A stretch of DNA of 5,606 bases from an uncultured Streptomyces sp. (GTDB taxonomy: Bacteria > Actinomycetota > Actinomycetes > Streptomycetales > Streptomycetaceae): assembly GCA_946480485.1 (NCBI GenBank), contig CAMLJW010000357.1:1-5606 (forward strand). Direction: 5' to 3'. Shown here in pieces: positions 1 to 4,874 of this stretch. The stretch's first letter is position 1. Each line of letters starts with the position of its first letter. Position numbers and translations under genes: made by a program. Below the pieces are notes generated by a model. The model was given only the letters and a program-made list of their open reading frames with translations. It made no database searches and was not told the origin of the DNA.

Positions 1-287
1 TGTTCGGGCGTGTACTTCGGGGCGTACCAGCAGGCGGGCGGGGTCCAGGGCGTGGCGGAGGTGACGGGACCGGTGGATTCGCCGCTGCCGTTCTTCGAAC
101 GGTCGAAGACAATGCCGCCAGCGGTGGAGGAGATGGTGTCACCGTCAACACCACCCGATGGGCGGGTTCCACCACCGAATGAGTCTTCGCCTGGAGGGGT
201 TGGTTCGGCATGGGCGGCGGGCGCCGAAACCGCACAGACGGAGCCCGCTATCAGCGCAACGGCCGCGATGTGAAAGAGCCGGCTCAT
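1..287 (-). CDS. Secreted protein of unknown function, 3' end beyond the window
   Basis: The minus strand is open from an ATG at 287 to the window edge, giving 95 codons with no stop. The start MSRLFHIAAVALIAG is a standard Sec signal peptide: Arg3, a hydrophobic core at residues 4-20, and a likely signal peptidase I site after Ala-His-Ala at about residue 27. The visible mature part is rich in Gly, Ser, Thr and Pro and looks flexible. Near residues 85-95 it becomes more ordered (PACWYAPKYTPE), where a folded domain probably begins. The ATG overlaps the TGA of the upstream lipoprotein gene as ATGA, which is typical of translational coupling, so the two are probably made together. I recognise it only as a Streptomyces-type exported hypothetical protein. 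The ATGA overlap, signal peptide and codon bias make the gene convincing; the function is unknown. Confidence 0.8.
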   Translation of the reverse strand, partial: MSRLFHIAAVALIAGSVCAVSAPAAHAEPTPPGEDSFGGGTRPSGGVDGDTISSTAGGIVFDRSKNGSGESTGPVTSATPWTPPACWYAPKYTPE

Positions 288-940
288 GGCTGGCACCTGT
301 CAGCGCCTCGGGTAGAGGCGATCTTCATGAGCACCCAGACCCCGTCATCGTTCTTCTCCACCTGGGCGCCATAAGCGACGTAGCTCTTCTTGGAGACCTT
401 CGTCTTCTTGATCTCATTGGTCTTGATGACCCGGCTGAAGGCCTTGCTCTCGTCCGCGCAGTAGCTGAGCGAAGCGGTGTTCTTGGAACTCACCGTGACC
501 TGACGGTCGAAGTAGCGCACGGTTCCAGTGACCGTCCAGCCGACGTCCGTAAACGCTTTGACCCACTTCTCGGCGGCCACCGCGCCCTCACCCTCCGTAT
601 AGAACTCCAGGGCGGGCAGCCGCGGGTTCTGGGCAACTATGGCCGCGTCCAGCGCGCGAATGAGCTCCGCGTTGTCCTTCAAAACGGCATTCTTGACAGC
701 GTCACCGGACTGCTCCGGGCTGAAGGTGTGTGTCAGATCCGACGGGAGCTCGATCTTCGGGCGGTCGACGGAGGCCGCAGCACTCTCGCTCGGCGACGCC
801 GACTTCGCGCTGCCGGTGTCGGCACCCGCGATCTTGTCGTTGTCCTTGGGACTGTCATCGCTACCGCCGCAAGCGGACAGCGACAGGGTCGCGGCAGCGC
901 TCAGTGCAATCGCTGCTAGCAGGGTGGGGCGGCGGTTCAC
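284..940 (-). CDS. Putative lipoprotein of unknown function
   Basis: This encodes a 218-residue protein starting at GTG 940. That start is chosen because AGGGAG lies six bases upstream and because it puts a classic lipoprotein signal at the N-terminus: Asn-Arg-Arg, a hydrophobic core, then the lipobox Leu-Ser-Ala-Cys with Cys24 as the lipidated residue. Longer in-frame starts up to 982 would add a non-signal-like extension. After Cys24 comes a low-complexity Ser/Ala/Asp linker to about residue 60, then a folded domain (about 64-218) with alternating helix and strand character and a Lys-rich stretch near 173-186. Cys161 and Cys216 could form a disulphide outside the membrane. It is expected to be anchored to the outer face of the cytoplasmic membrane. 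I know this type only as a conserved Streptomyces hypothetical lipoprotein; an NTF2-like fold is possible but unproven. The downstream secreted-protein gene overlaps its stop codon. Confidence 0.9.
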   Translation of the reverse strand: MNRRPTLLAAIALSAAATLSLSACGGSDDSPKDNDKIAGADTGSAKSASPSESAAASVDRPKIELPSDLTHTFSPEQSGDAVKNAVLKDNAELIRALDAAIVAQNPRLPALEFYTEGEGAVAAEKWVKAFTDVGWTVTGTVRYFDRQVTVSSKNTASLSYCADESKAFSRVIKTNEIKKTKVSKKSYVAYGAQVEKNDDGVWVLMKIASTRGADRCQP

Positions 941-946
941 TGACGA

Positions 947-952
947 CTCCCT
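947..952 (-). promoter_or_regulatory. Shine-Dalgarno site of the lipoprotein gene
   Basis: On the minus strand AGGGAG lies six bases before the GTG at 940. It decides the start: the alternative upstream initiation points have no comparable site. It is also the clearest ribosome binding site in the window, since ftsE, ftsX, the protease gene and smpB all have weak ones. Confidence 0.75.
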
Positions 953-981
953 GTGGGGCGAGGGTTCACATGAGCGGGGCA

Positions 982-1011
982 ACGCTACCGATGTGGCGAT
1001 GGTGACGCCAA
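982..1011 (-). promoter_or_regulatory. Candidate promoter of the lipoprotein gene
   Basis: On the minus strand TTGGCG (1011-1006) is separated by 18 bases from TAGCGT (987-982). These resemble the -35 (TTGACA-like) and -10 (TAnnnT) elements used by the principal Streptomyces sigma factor HrdB. Transcription would start near 975, giving a leader of about 35 bases to the GTG at 940. The match is modest and rests on position and sequence only. Confidence 0.35.
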
Positions 1012-1219
1012 ACTGAATTACCTTGAGGGCGGCTCCATATCGACTTCAAGACACCCATAAATCCACAAACGACAGTCCATGACTTCAACCGGGTGCTCGA
1101 CTGTGTGCGTGGGGCTGACGCGCCCTCAGCCAGCCGCCCTCGCCCGCCCCGTGACCGCGCATCGGCTTGTGAGCGGGCCGTCGGCGACGTCGTCCGTGCC
1201 GCCCTCCGGCCGGGGCTCC

Positions 1220-1560
1220 GTGGGGATATTCAAGCTGGGATATCCAGGCACCCCCAGGCCCCGGCTGCCGCTCACTCCGGCGCTGGTCGCGCAACTCGTC
1301 AACGGCCACCCGGCCACGGTCGATCCGGCACGACGCGGAGACGGGAAAGTACGTGACGGCGAAGTCGGACGCCGACGGCGAGGTGCTGAAGCAGAGTTTT
1401 CGAATCCGCTGGTCCGCCAAGCCAGACGGGCTCTCGTACACCTCTTTCCGCTACGGGCGTTGAAGCGTGCCCACGGCGGCTACGAGGTCGCCGTCGCCAA
1501 CACCGGGCGGCCGGTGAAAACAGCTGGCGGCCCTGTGCGGCTGAGCTGCAAACACGGTCG
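1220..1560 (+). pseudogene. Possible frameshifted remnant of a protein gene
   Basis: Three plus-strand segments look like coding sequence but sit in different frames. The first, from GTG 1220 to about 1325, includes KLGYPGTPRPRLPLTPALVA. The second, about 1332-1460, includes DAETGKYVTAKSDADGEVLK and ends at a TGA after FRYGR. The third, about 1467-1560 and back in the first frame, includes HGGYEVAVANTGRPV. In each, roughly 80% of codons end in G or C and Arg is low, while the continuous frame through the middle segment is Arg-rich, as off-frame translation usually is. A one-base gain near 1325 and a one-base loss near 1460 would join them. The antisense strand is also open over much of this region (1441 to 1085) and shares third codon positions with the middle segment, so codon bias alone does not prove the strand. 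Product not recognised. Confidence 0.3.
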
Positions 1561-1577
1561 GCACGGCCGCGCGGAAA

Positions 1578-1620
1578 AGGCGAAGGCCCGGTGGTCGTCA
1601 TGACCATCGGGCCTTCGCCT
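1578..1620 (-). terminator. Intrinsic terminator of ssrA
   Basis: AGGCGAAGGCCC (1578-1589) and GGGCCTTCGCCT (1609-1620) are perfect inverted repeats. The stem continues inward through TGGTC and GACCA to a five-base loop at 1597-1601, about 19 paired positions with one imperfect pair. On the minus strand the stem is followed by TTTT (1578-1575), while the plus-strand side has no T run, so it acts for minus-strand transcription. It begins 13 bases after the tmRNA 3' end. Confidence 0.85.
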
Positions 1621-1872
1621 CACATGAGGATCGTGGAGATGGCGGGAATCGAACCCGCGTCCAACGGTGCGGAACCAGGGCTTCTCCGTGTGCAGTTCGC
1701 TGCGCGTTTCTCGGCCCCGGCGATCACGCGAACAAGTCGCCGACGGGCCCAGTCACTGTTTGATTTCCCCCTGCGCCCCGTGACCGGGCTCAGAGGTTTA
1801 GTCCCCTAGCTGATGCCAGGATCCGGGTCGGGAACACTCCCGGGCTGACACTCCCATGAGAGAGGCTTAGCG

Positions 1873-1893
1873 TCGCTGCTTAATTAAACGCAG
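1873..1893 (-). other. Hairpin around the tag stop codon (helix 5 inner stem)
   Basis: On the tmRNA strand CTGC (1893-1890) pairs with GCAG (1879-1876), enclosing a ten-base loop GTTTAATTAA that holds the tag stop codon. This matches the usual location of the stop codon in the helix 5 hairpin. The 3' arm extended to 1873 reads GCAGCGA; the 5' arm matches only four of these seven bases. The 8-base palindrome TTAATTAA (1880-1887) is rare in DNA this GC-rich. Confidence 0.5.
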
Positions 1894-1931
1894 AGGGCGT
1901 AAGCGTCGGGAGAATCGCACTTGGTATCGGC
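1884..1931 (-). other. tmRNA tag reading frame with non-canonical C-terminus (ALCV)
   Basis: The tag frame within ssrA begins at GCC 1931-1929, placed by the upstream AATAATC context that matches the position before the resume codon in mycobacterial tmRNA. It encodes ADTKCDSPDAYALCV and stops at TAA 1886-1884. The N-terminal half resembles the Streptomyces coelicolor tag as I recall it (ANTKRDSSQQAFALAA), and the Tyr-Ala-Leu that normally precedes the last two residues is kept. The final two codons are TGC GTT (Cys-Val) instead of two alanine codons. The terminal Leu-Ala-Ala is what ClpX recognises, so this tag may be a poor ClpXP substrate. The frame is certain from the sequence; whether the change is real biology or an assembly error cannot be decided here. 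Confidence 0.7.
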
Positions 1932-2071
1932 GATTATTGGTTTCGGCCTGTGGTTTACGAGATCATGGCCGCTTCCTCGACACGCTTCCCCTGCTTCGAC
2001 AGCCGCTGTCGAAACCGATCATCCCCATGTTCATTTTTCAAACCCCGCACCCGCTGTGGGATGCAGGCCCC

Positions 2072-2077
2072 ATCATA
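2072..2077 (-). promoter_or_regulatory. Candidate -10 element for ssrA
   Basis: TATGAT on the minus strand fits the Streptomyces -10 pattern TAnnnT and would start transcription near 2065, leaving a 5' leader of about 39 bases for RNase P to remove. No good -35 hexamer sits at the right distance. An alternative AAAAAT at 2038-2033 would put the start exactly at 2026, also without a clear -35. tmRNA may also be transcribed partly from the smpB side, as no terminator is obvious between them. Confidence 0.3.
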
Positions 2078-2122
2078 CGTGATCAACGCGGGCATGGGCG
2101 AGCGTATTCCCGGAGCGTCCGC

Positions 2123-2182
2123 GACCACACCCGCGCCTGGACTGGACTGCACCCACGCGTAGACCACACCCACGCCTGGACT
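2123..2182. repeat. Three-copy degenerate repeat after smpB
   Basis: GACCACACCCGCGCCTGGAC begins at 2123 and recurs at 2162 as GACCACACCCACGCCTGGAC. Including the following T, 20 of 21 bases match, with an offset of 39. A third, weaker copy lies between them (2145-2164, GACTGCACCCACGCGTAGAC, 16 of 20 matches to the 2162 copy). Each copy starts and ends with GAC, and the second and third share one GAC. The array fills the smpB-ssrA spacer and runs into the smpB stop codon. Its function is unknown. Confidence 0.7.
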
Positions 2183-2660
2183 ACGCCCGCTGCCGCCGCC
2201 GTACCGCCGCCACCGCACGGTCCGTCTCCCGCCGGTCCTGCTTCTCGCGCAGGGTCTGCCGCTTGTCGTACTCCTTCTTGCCCTTCGCCAGCGCGATCTC
2301 GACCTTGGCCCGGCCGTCCTTGAAGTACAGCGCGAGGGGCACGATCGTGTGACCCGTCTCCTGGGACTTCGACTCCAGCTTGTCGATCTCCTCGCGGTGC
2401 ATCAGGAGCTTGCGCTTGCGTCGGGCACTGTGGTTGGTCCACGTCCCCTGGCTGTACTCGGGGACGTGCACGTTGTACAGCCACGCCTCGTGCCCCTCCA
2501 GCGCCACGAAGCCGTCGACCAGCGACGCTCGCCCCTGGCGCAGGGACTTCACCTCGGTGCCCATGAGCACCAGACCGGCCTCATAGGTGTCGAGGATGTG
2601 GTAGTCGTGCCGCGCCTTCTTGTTCTGCGCGATCAGCTTGCGCCCTTTTTCCTTAGCCAT
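2181..2660 (-). CDS. smpB: SsrA-binding protein SmpB
   Basis: SmpB binds the tRNA-like domain of tmRNA, fills the place of the missing anticodon arm in the ribosomal decoding centre and is essential for trans-translation. The 159-residue length is normal. Recognisable family features are the N-terminal NKKARHDY (13-20), [16 protein letters not shown] (32-47), [18 protein letters not shown] (69-86) and [20 protein letters not shown] (111-130). The basic C-terminal tail from about 128, [16 protein letters not shown] and onward, is the part that enters the mRNA channel. The start ATG is fixed by the conserved [10 protein letters not shown]. No convincing Shine-Dalgarno sequence precedes it, and the gene begins only 18 bases after the protease stop, which suggests translational coupling. 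Its RNA partner ssrA lies 154 bases downstream on the same strand, so one region supplies both parts of the system. Confidence 0.98.
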   Translation of the reverse strand: MAKEKGRKLIAQNKKARHDYHILDTYEAGLVLMGTEVKSLRQGRASLVDGFVALEGHEAWLYNVHVPEYSQGTWTNHSARRKRKLLMHREEIDKLESKSQETGHTIVPLALYFKDGRAKVEIALAKGKKEYDKRQTLREKQDRRETDRAVAAVRRRQRA

Positions 2661-2683
2661 AGTGTGGCCATTTTCGCACTATG
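2658..2683 (-). promoter_or_regulatory. Hairpin joining protease stop and smpB start
   Basis: CATAGTG (2658-2664) and CACTATG (2677-2683) form a perfect 7-bp inverted repeat with a 12-base loop. In the minus-strand mRNA the 5' arm contains the UAG stop of the protease gene and the 3' arm contains the AUG of smpB. The smpB start would be hidden until a ribosome ending translation of the protease opens the stem. Role inferred from position only. Confidence 0.4.
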
Positions 2684-3845
2684 AGGGGTCCCCGAGGCCA
2701 CTCAATACCGTCTCGGCCCGCTCCAGGGCGCTCCCCTCGACCTCCAGGTCGGGGGTGATGCCGCGTCCGTCGACCTTGCGCCCGGAGGGAGTGCGGTAGT
2801 GCCCGACGGTCAGCTCGGCGACGGAGCCGTCGGGCAGCCGGCTCGGCATCTGGACCGAGCCCTTGCCGAAGGTCCTGGAGCCCACGACGACCGCGCGGCC
2901 GCGGTCCTGCACGGCGCCCGTGAGGAGCTCGGCCGCGCTCATCGTGCCGCCGTCGACGAGCGCGACCAGGGGTCTGGTGGTGTCGCCGCCCGGCTCCGCG
3001 TGCAGGGCGCGCTGCTCGCCGCGTACGTCGTACGTCGCCACGAGGCCGCCGTCGAGGAAGGTGGAGGCGGCGGTGACCGCCTCGCTGACCAGGCCGCCGG
3101 AGTTGCCACGCAGGTCGAGGACGATCCGGGCGCCGGTGGTGGCGTCGGCGACGGCGGACCGTACGCGGTCGCCGGAGCCCTTGGTGAAGGCGACGACCTT
3201 GATCACGGTGACGTCGCCGGCGAGCTCGCGTACCGTCACGGATTCCGTGGACAGCCGCGCCCGGCGCAACGTTTCGCTCCACGTGCGCGTGCCGCGTTCC
3301 AACCCCAGGGAGACGGCGGTACCGGCGGGCGCGTCGGTGGCGTCCCCGCGCAGTAAGGAGACGACCTCCGTCACCGGGCGGCCGTTGACGCGCTTGCCGT
3401 CGACGCTGCGCAGCCGGTCCCCCTTGCGGATCCCGGCGACGGCCGCGGGCGAGCCGGACCGCACCCGGGCAACTTCGATACGTCCGTCGCGCTCGCGCCG
3501 CGCCCACAGGCCGACGCCCGTGTACTGGCCGTCGAGGGCTTCCTCGAACTCCTCGTATTCCCCCGGGGAGTACACCGCGCCCCAGCGGTCGCCGCTGCGG
3601 CTGACGGCGCGCTCGGCGGCCTCCACGGGCGACTTGCCGGCGGCCATCGCCGCGGCGGCGGCATCCGCGACGTCCTCCTGATGTCCGGCGGGCGCGGAAC
3701 CGGCCGAGAAGGAAGGGGATTTCCGCTCGTATCCGTCGAAGGAGCCGGTCGCGGCACCCGTGGCGATGATGCTCGCGAAGACCAACGTCAGAACCGCCCC
3801 GCGGCGAAGGCGACGGGGCGGACAGAACAGGTCTCGGCCTGACAT
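2679..3845 (-). CDS. S41-family C-terminal processing protease with PDZ domain
   Basis: This is a serine protease of the CtpA/Prc (tail-specific protease) family, which recognises C-terminal ends of substrates through a PDZ domain. From ATG 3845 it has 388 residues. A short basic N-terminus (PPRRLRR) is followed by one hydrophobic segment at about 16-34, either a signal peptide or an anchor, so the enzyme works outside the membrane. The PDZ domain covers about 108-192 (YTGVGLW to the ERGTRTW region). The catalytic domain carries LDLRGNSGGL (243-252), nucleophile Ser303 in GGTMSAAELL, and Lys328 with Gln332 in TFGKGSVQ, the Ser-Lys-Gln arrangement of active members. It ends with GITPDLEVE. A TTG at 3869 would lengthen it by eight residues but lies inside a hairpin, so ATG 3845 is preferred. 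Neither start has a good Shine-Dalgarno site. It sits between ftsX and smpB; substrates are unknown. Confidence 0.95.
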   Translation of the reverse strand: MSGRDLFCPPRRLRRGAVLTLVFASIIATGAATGSFDGYERKSPSFSAGSAPAGHQEDVADAAAAAMAAGKSPVEAAERAVSRSGDRWGAVYSPGEYEEFEEALDGQYTGVGLWARRERDGRIEVARVRSGSPAAVAGIRKGDRLRSVDGKRVNGRPVTEVVSLLRGDATDAPAGTAVSLGLERGTRTWSETLRRARLSTESVTVRELAGDVTVIKVVAFTKGSGDRVRSAVADATTGARIVLDLRGNSGGLVSEAVTAASTFLDGGLVATYDVRGEQRALHAEPGGDTTRPLVALVDGGTMSAAELLTGAVQDRGRAVVVGSRTFGKGSVQMPSRLPDGSVAELTVGHYRTPSGRKVDGRGITPDLEVEGSALERAETVLSGLGDPS

Positions 3846-3866
3846 GCCGGTGAGTCTAGGACAACG

Positions 3867-3904
3867 CAAGAGGCCGTACCGCTGGTTGGCGCGACGACCT
3901 CTTG
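3867..3904 (-). promoter_or_regulatory. Hairpin between ftsX and the protease gene
   Basis: CAAGAGGCCGT (3867-3877) and ACGACCTCTTG (3894-3904) form an 11-bp stem with a 16-base loop. In minus-strand RNA all eleven positions pair, one as a G.U wobble, whereas plus-strand RNA would have a C-A mismatch, so the element suits the minus-strand transcript. It starts eight bases after the ftsX stop and has no U tract behind it. It could be a partial terminator or an mRNA-stability element. Confidence 0.45.
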
Positions 3905-3911
3905 GCGTGCG

Positions 3912-4829
3912 TCACACCTTCAGGTACTTGCGCAACGCGAAGAACGCGGCCAGAGCGGGCATCACCAGACTCGTGGCGAGGATGAGCGGCAGCTTTCCGA
4001 GGACCGCCTCCCAGCCGATGAAGTTGATCAGATTCAGCTTCTCGGACAGGGCGAGGCCGTTGTCGATGATGAAGTAGCGGGCGACCAGCAGGAAACCACA
4101 GGCGACACCACCGCCGATGAGTCCGGCGACGGCGGCCTCCATGATGAACGGCGCCTGGATGTAGAAGCCCGAGGCGCCCACGAGCCGCATGATGCCCGTC
4201 TCACGGCGACGGCTGAACGCCGACACGCGCACCGTGTTGACGATCAGCATCAGCGCGACGACGAGCATCATCGCCATGACCGCGCGGGCCGCCCAGTTCA
4301 TGCCGTTGAGCAGCCCGAAGAGGTTATCCAGGATGCCCTTTTGGTCCTGCACGGACTGCACGCCATCACGGCCGTCGAAGGCGGTCGCGATGACCTGGTA
4401 CTTCTCCGGGTCCTTCAGCTTGACGCGGAAGGAATCCTGCATCTGGTCCGGGGTGAGCGAGCTGGCCAGCGGGGAGTCGCCGAACTGCTCCTTGTAGTGC
4501 TTGTACGCCTCGTCGCTCGACTCGTGCGTGACGTTGTCGACGACCGACATCTTCTTCAGGTCGCTCTCGATCTGGTCCTTCTGCTCGGTGGTGACCGCTC
4601 CCTTGGCGCAGTTGGCGTCGGACTCCGCGTCGCTCTTGTTGCAGAGGAAGATCGAGACGTTGACCTTGTCGTACCAGTAGCCCTTCATCGTGTTGACCTG
4701 GTCGCTCATCAGGAGCGAGCCGCCGAACAGGGCGAGGGAGAGCGCGACCGAGACGACGACCGCGAAGGTCATCGTCAGATTGCGGCGGAGACCGACGCCG
4801 ATCTCCGAGAGGACGAACTGGGCGCGCAT
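3912..4829 (-). CDS. ftsX: Cell division protein FtsX
   Basis: FtsX is the membrane half of the FtsEX complex, a type VII ABC system that transmits ATP hydrolysis to an extracellular domain which activates peptidoglycan hydrolases; RipC in mycobacteria is one known partner. The 305-residue protein has the expected layout: a cytoplasmic N-terminus (MRAQFVLSEIGVGLRRN), membrane segment 1 at about 20-41, a large extracellular domain at about 43-178, then segments 2 (about 183-201), 3 (about 226-250) and 4 (about 276-298). RRRETGIMRLVGAS (207-220) is the conserved intracellular coupling element that contacts FtsE. Cys63 and Cys74 in the extracellular domain could form a disulphide. The start follows ftsE by 45 bases with no strong Shine-Dalgarno site nearby. 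Sequence and length look entirely normal for Streptomyces. Confidence 0.98.
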   Translation of the reverse strand: MRAQFVLSEIGVGLRRNLTMTFAVVVSVALSLALFGGSLLMSDQVNTMKGYWYDKVNVSIFLCNKSDAESDANCAKGAVTTEQKDQIESDLKKMSVVDNVTHESSDEAYKHYKEQFGDSPLASSLTPDQMQDSFRVKLKDPEKYQVIATAFDGRDGVQSVQDQKGILDNLFGLLNGMNWAARAVMAMMLVVALMLIVNTVRVSAFSRRRETGIMRLVGASGFYIQAPFIMEAAVAGLIGGGVACGFLLVARYFIIDNGLALSEKLNLINFIGWEAVLGKLPLILATSLVMPALAAFFALRKYLKV

Positions 4830-4874
4830 GGCGTCTACTCAGGCCTTTCCATGGACAGCTGCGGGTGGGGGCGG

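Larger units (their letters stand above)
941..1219. other. Intergenic stretch without a supported gene
   Basis: Apart from the candidate promoter at 982-1011, nothing here is well supported. The section 1020-1080 is more A/T-rich than its surroundings. From 1078 a short plus-strand frame reads HDFNRVLDCVRGADA, which looks protein-like, but it has no start signal, soon turns into Arg/Pro-rich translation and is not in frame with the coding-like segment that follows. It may be an outer remnant of the decayed gene at 1220-1560. Confidence 0.4.
1634..2026 (-). ncRNA. ssrA: tmRNA (transfer-messenger RNA)
   Basis: tmRNA rescues ribosomes stalled on broken mRNAs. It enters the empty A site as an alanyl-tRNA mimic with SmpB, then supplies a short reading frame that tags the protein and ends translation. 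The 5' end GGGGATG pairs with CATCTCC at the 3' end to form a 7-bp acceptor stem with a G.U at the third pair, the identity element for alanyl-tRNA synthetase. The 5' end is followed by the conserved GGTTTCGAC, and the T arm reads GCGGGTTCGATTCCCGC. CCTGGCATCAGCTAG in the pseudoknot region is shared with mycobacterial tmRNA. The length of 393 nt is typical. After discriminator A1634 the genome reads CGA, so the CCA end must be added after transcription. The gene lies downstream of smpB on the same strand and is followed by an intrinsic terminator. The tag is unusual (see 1884-1931). Confidence 0.96.

Noticed and set aside
158..1016. Plus-strand open frames over the lipoprotein gene
   Set aside because: They are shadows: the minus-strand frame has a lipobox, a Shine-Dalgarno site and an ATGA-coupled successor.
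1391..1416. TTCGAATCCGC in the decayed region, resembling a tRNA T-loop or an integration site
   Set aside because: No stem flanks it, it does not match the ssrA 3' end, and it falls within a coding-like segment. No duplicate of the ssrA 3' end (an attachment repeat) is visible in the window.
1085..1441. Minus-strand open frame of 118 codons between ssrA and the lipoprotein gene
   Set aside because: It has no ribosome binding site and no family resemblance, and becomes Arg/Gly/His-rich in its second half. It shares third codon positions with the plus-strand coding-like segment, so its codon bias is not independent evidence.
1632..1660. A tRNA gene at the T-arm-like sequence
   Set aside because: The T arm and acceptor belong to tmRNA: the matching 5' acceptor strand lies at 2026-2020 and the tmRNA core lies between.
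2653..3507. Long minus-strand open frame of 284 codons overlapping the S41 protease gene
   Set aside because: It is extremely Arg-rich and low-complexity, typical of an off-frame reading in GC-rich DNA, and the overlapping protease frame has full catalytic motifs.
3846..3869. TTG at 3869 as start of the protease gene
   Set aside because: The codon lies inside the 3' arm of the intergenic hairpin and lacks a ribosome binding site; ATG 3845 gives a proper signal or anchor sequence.
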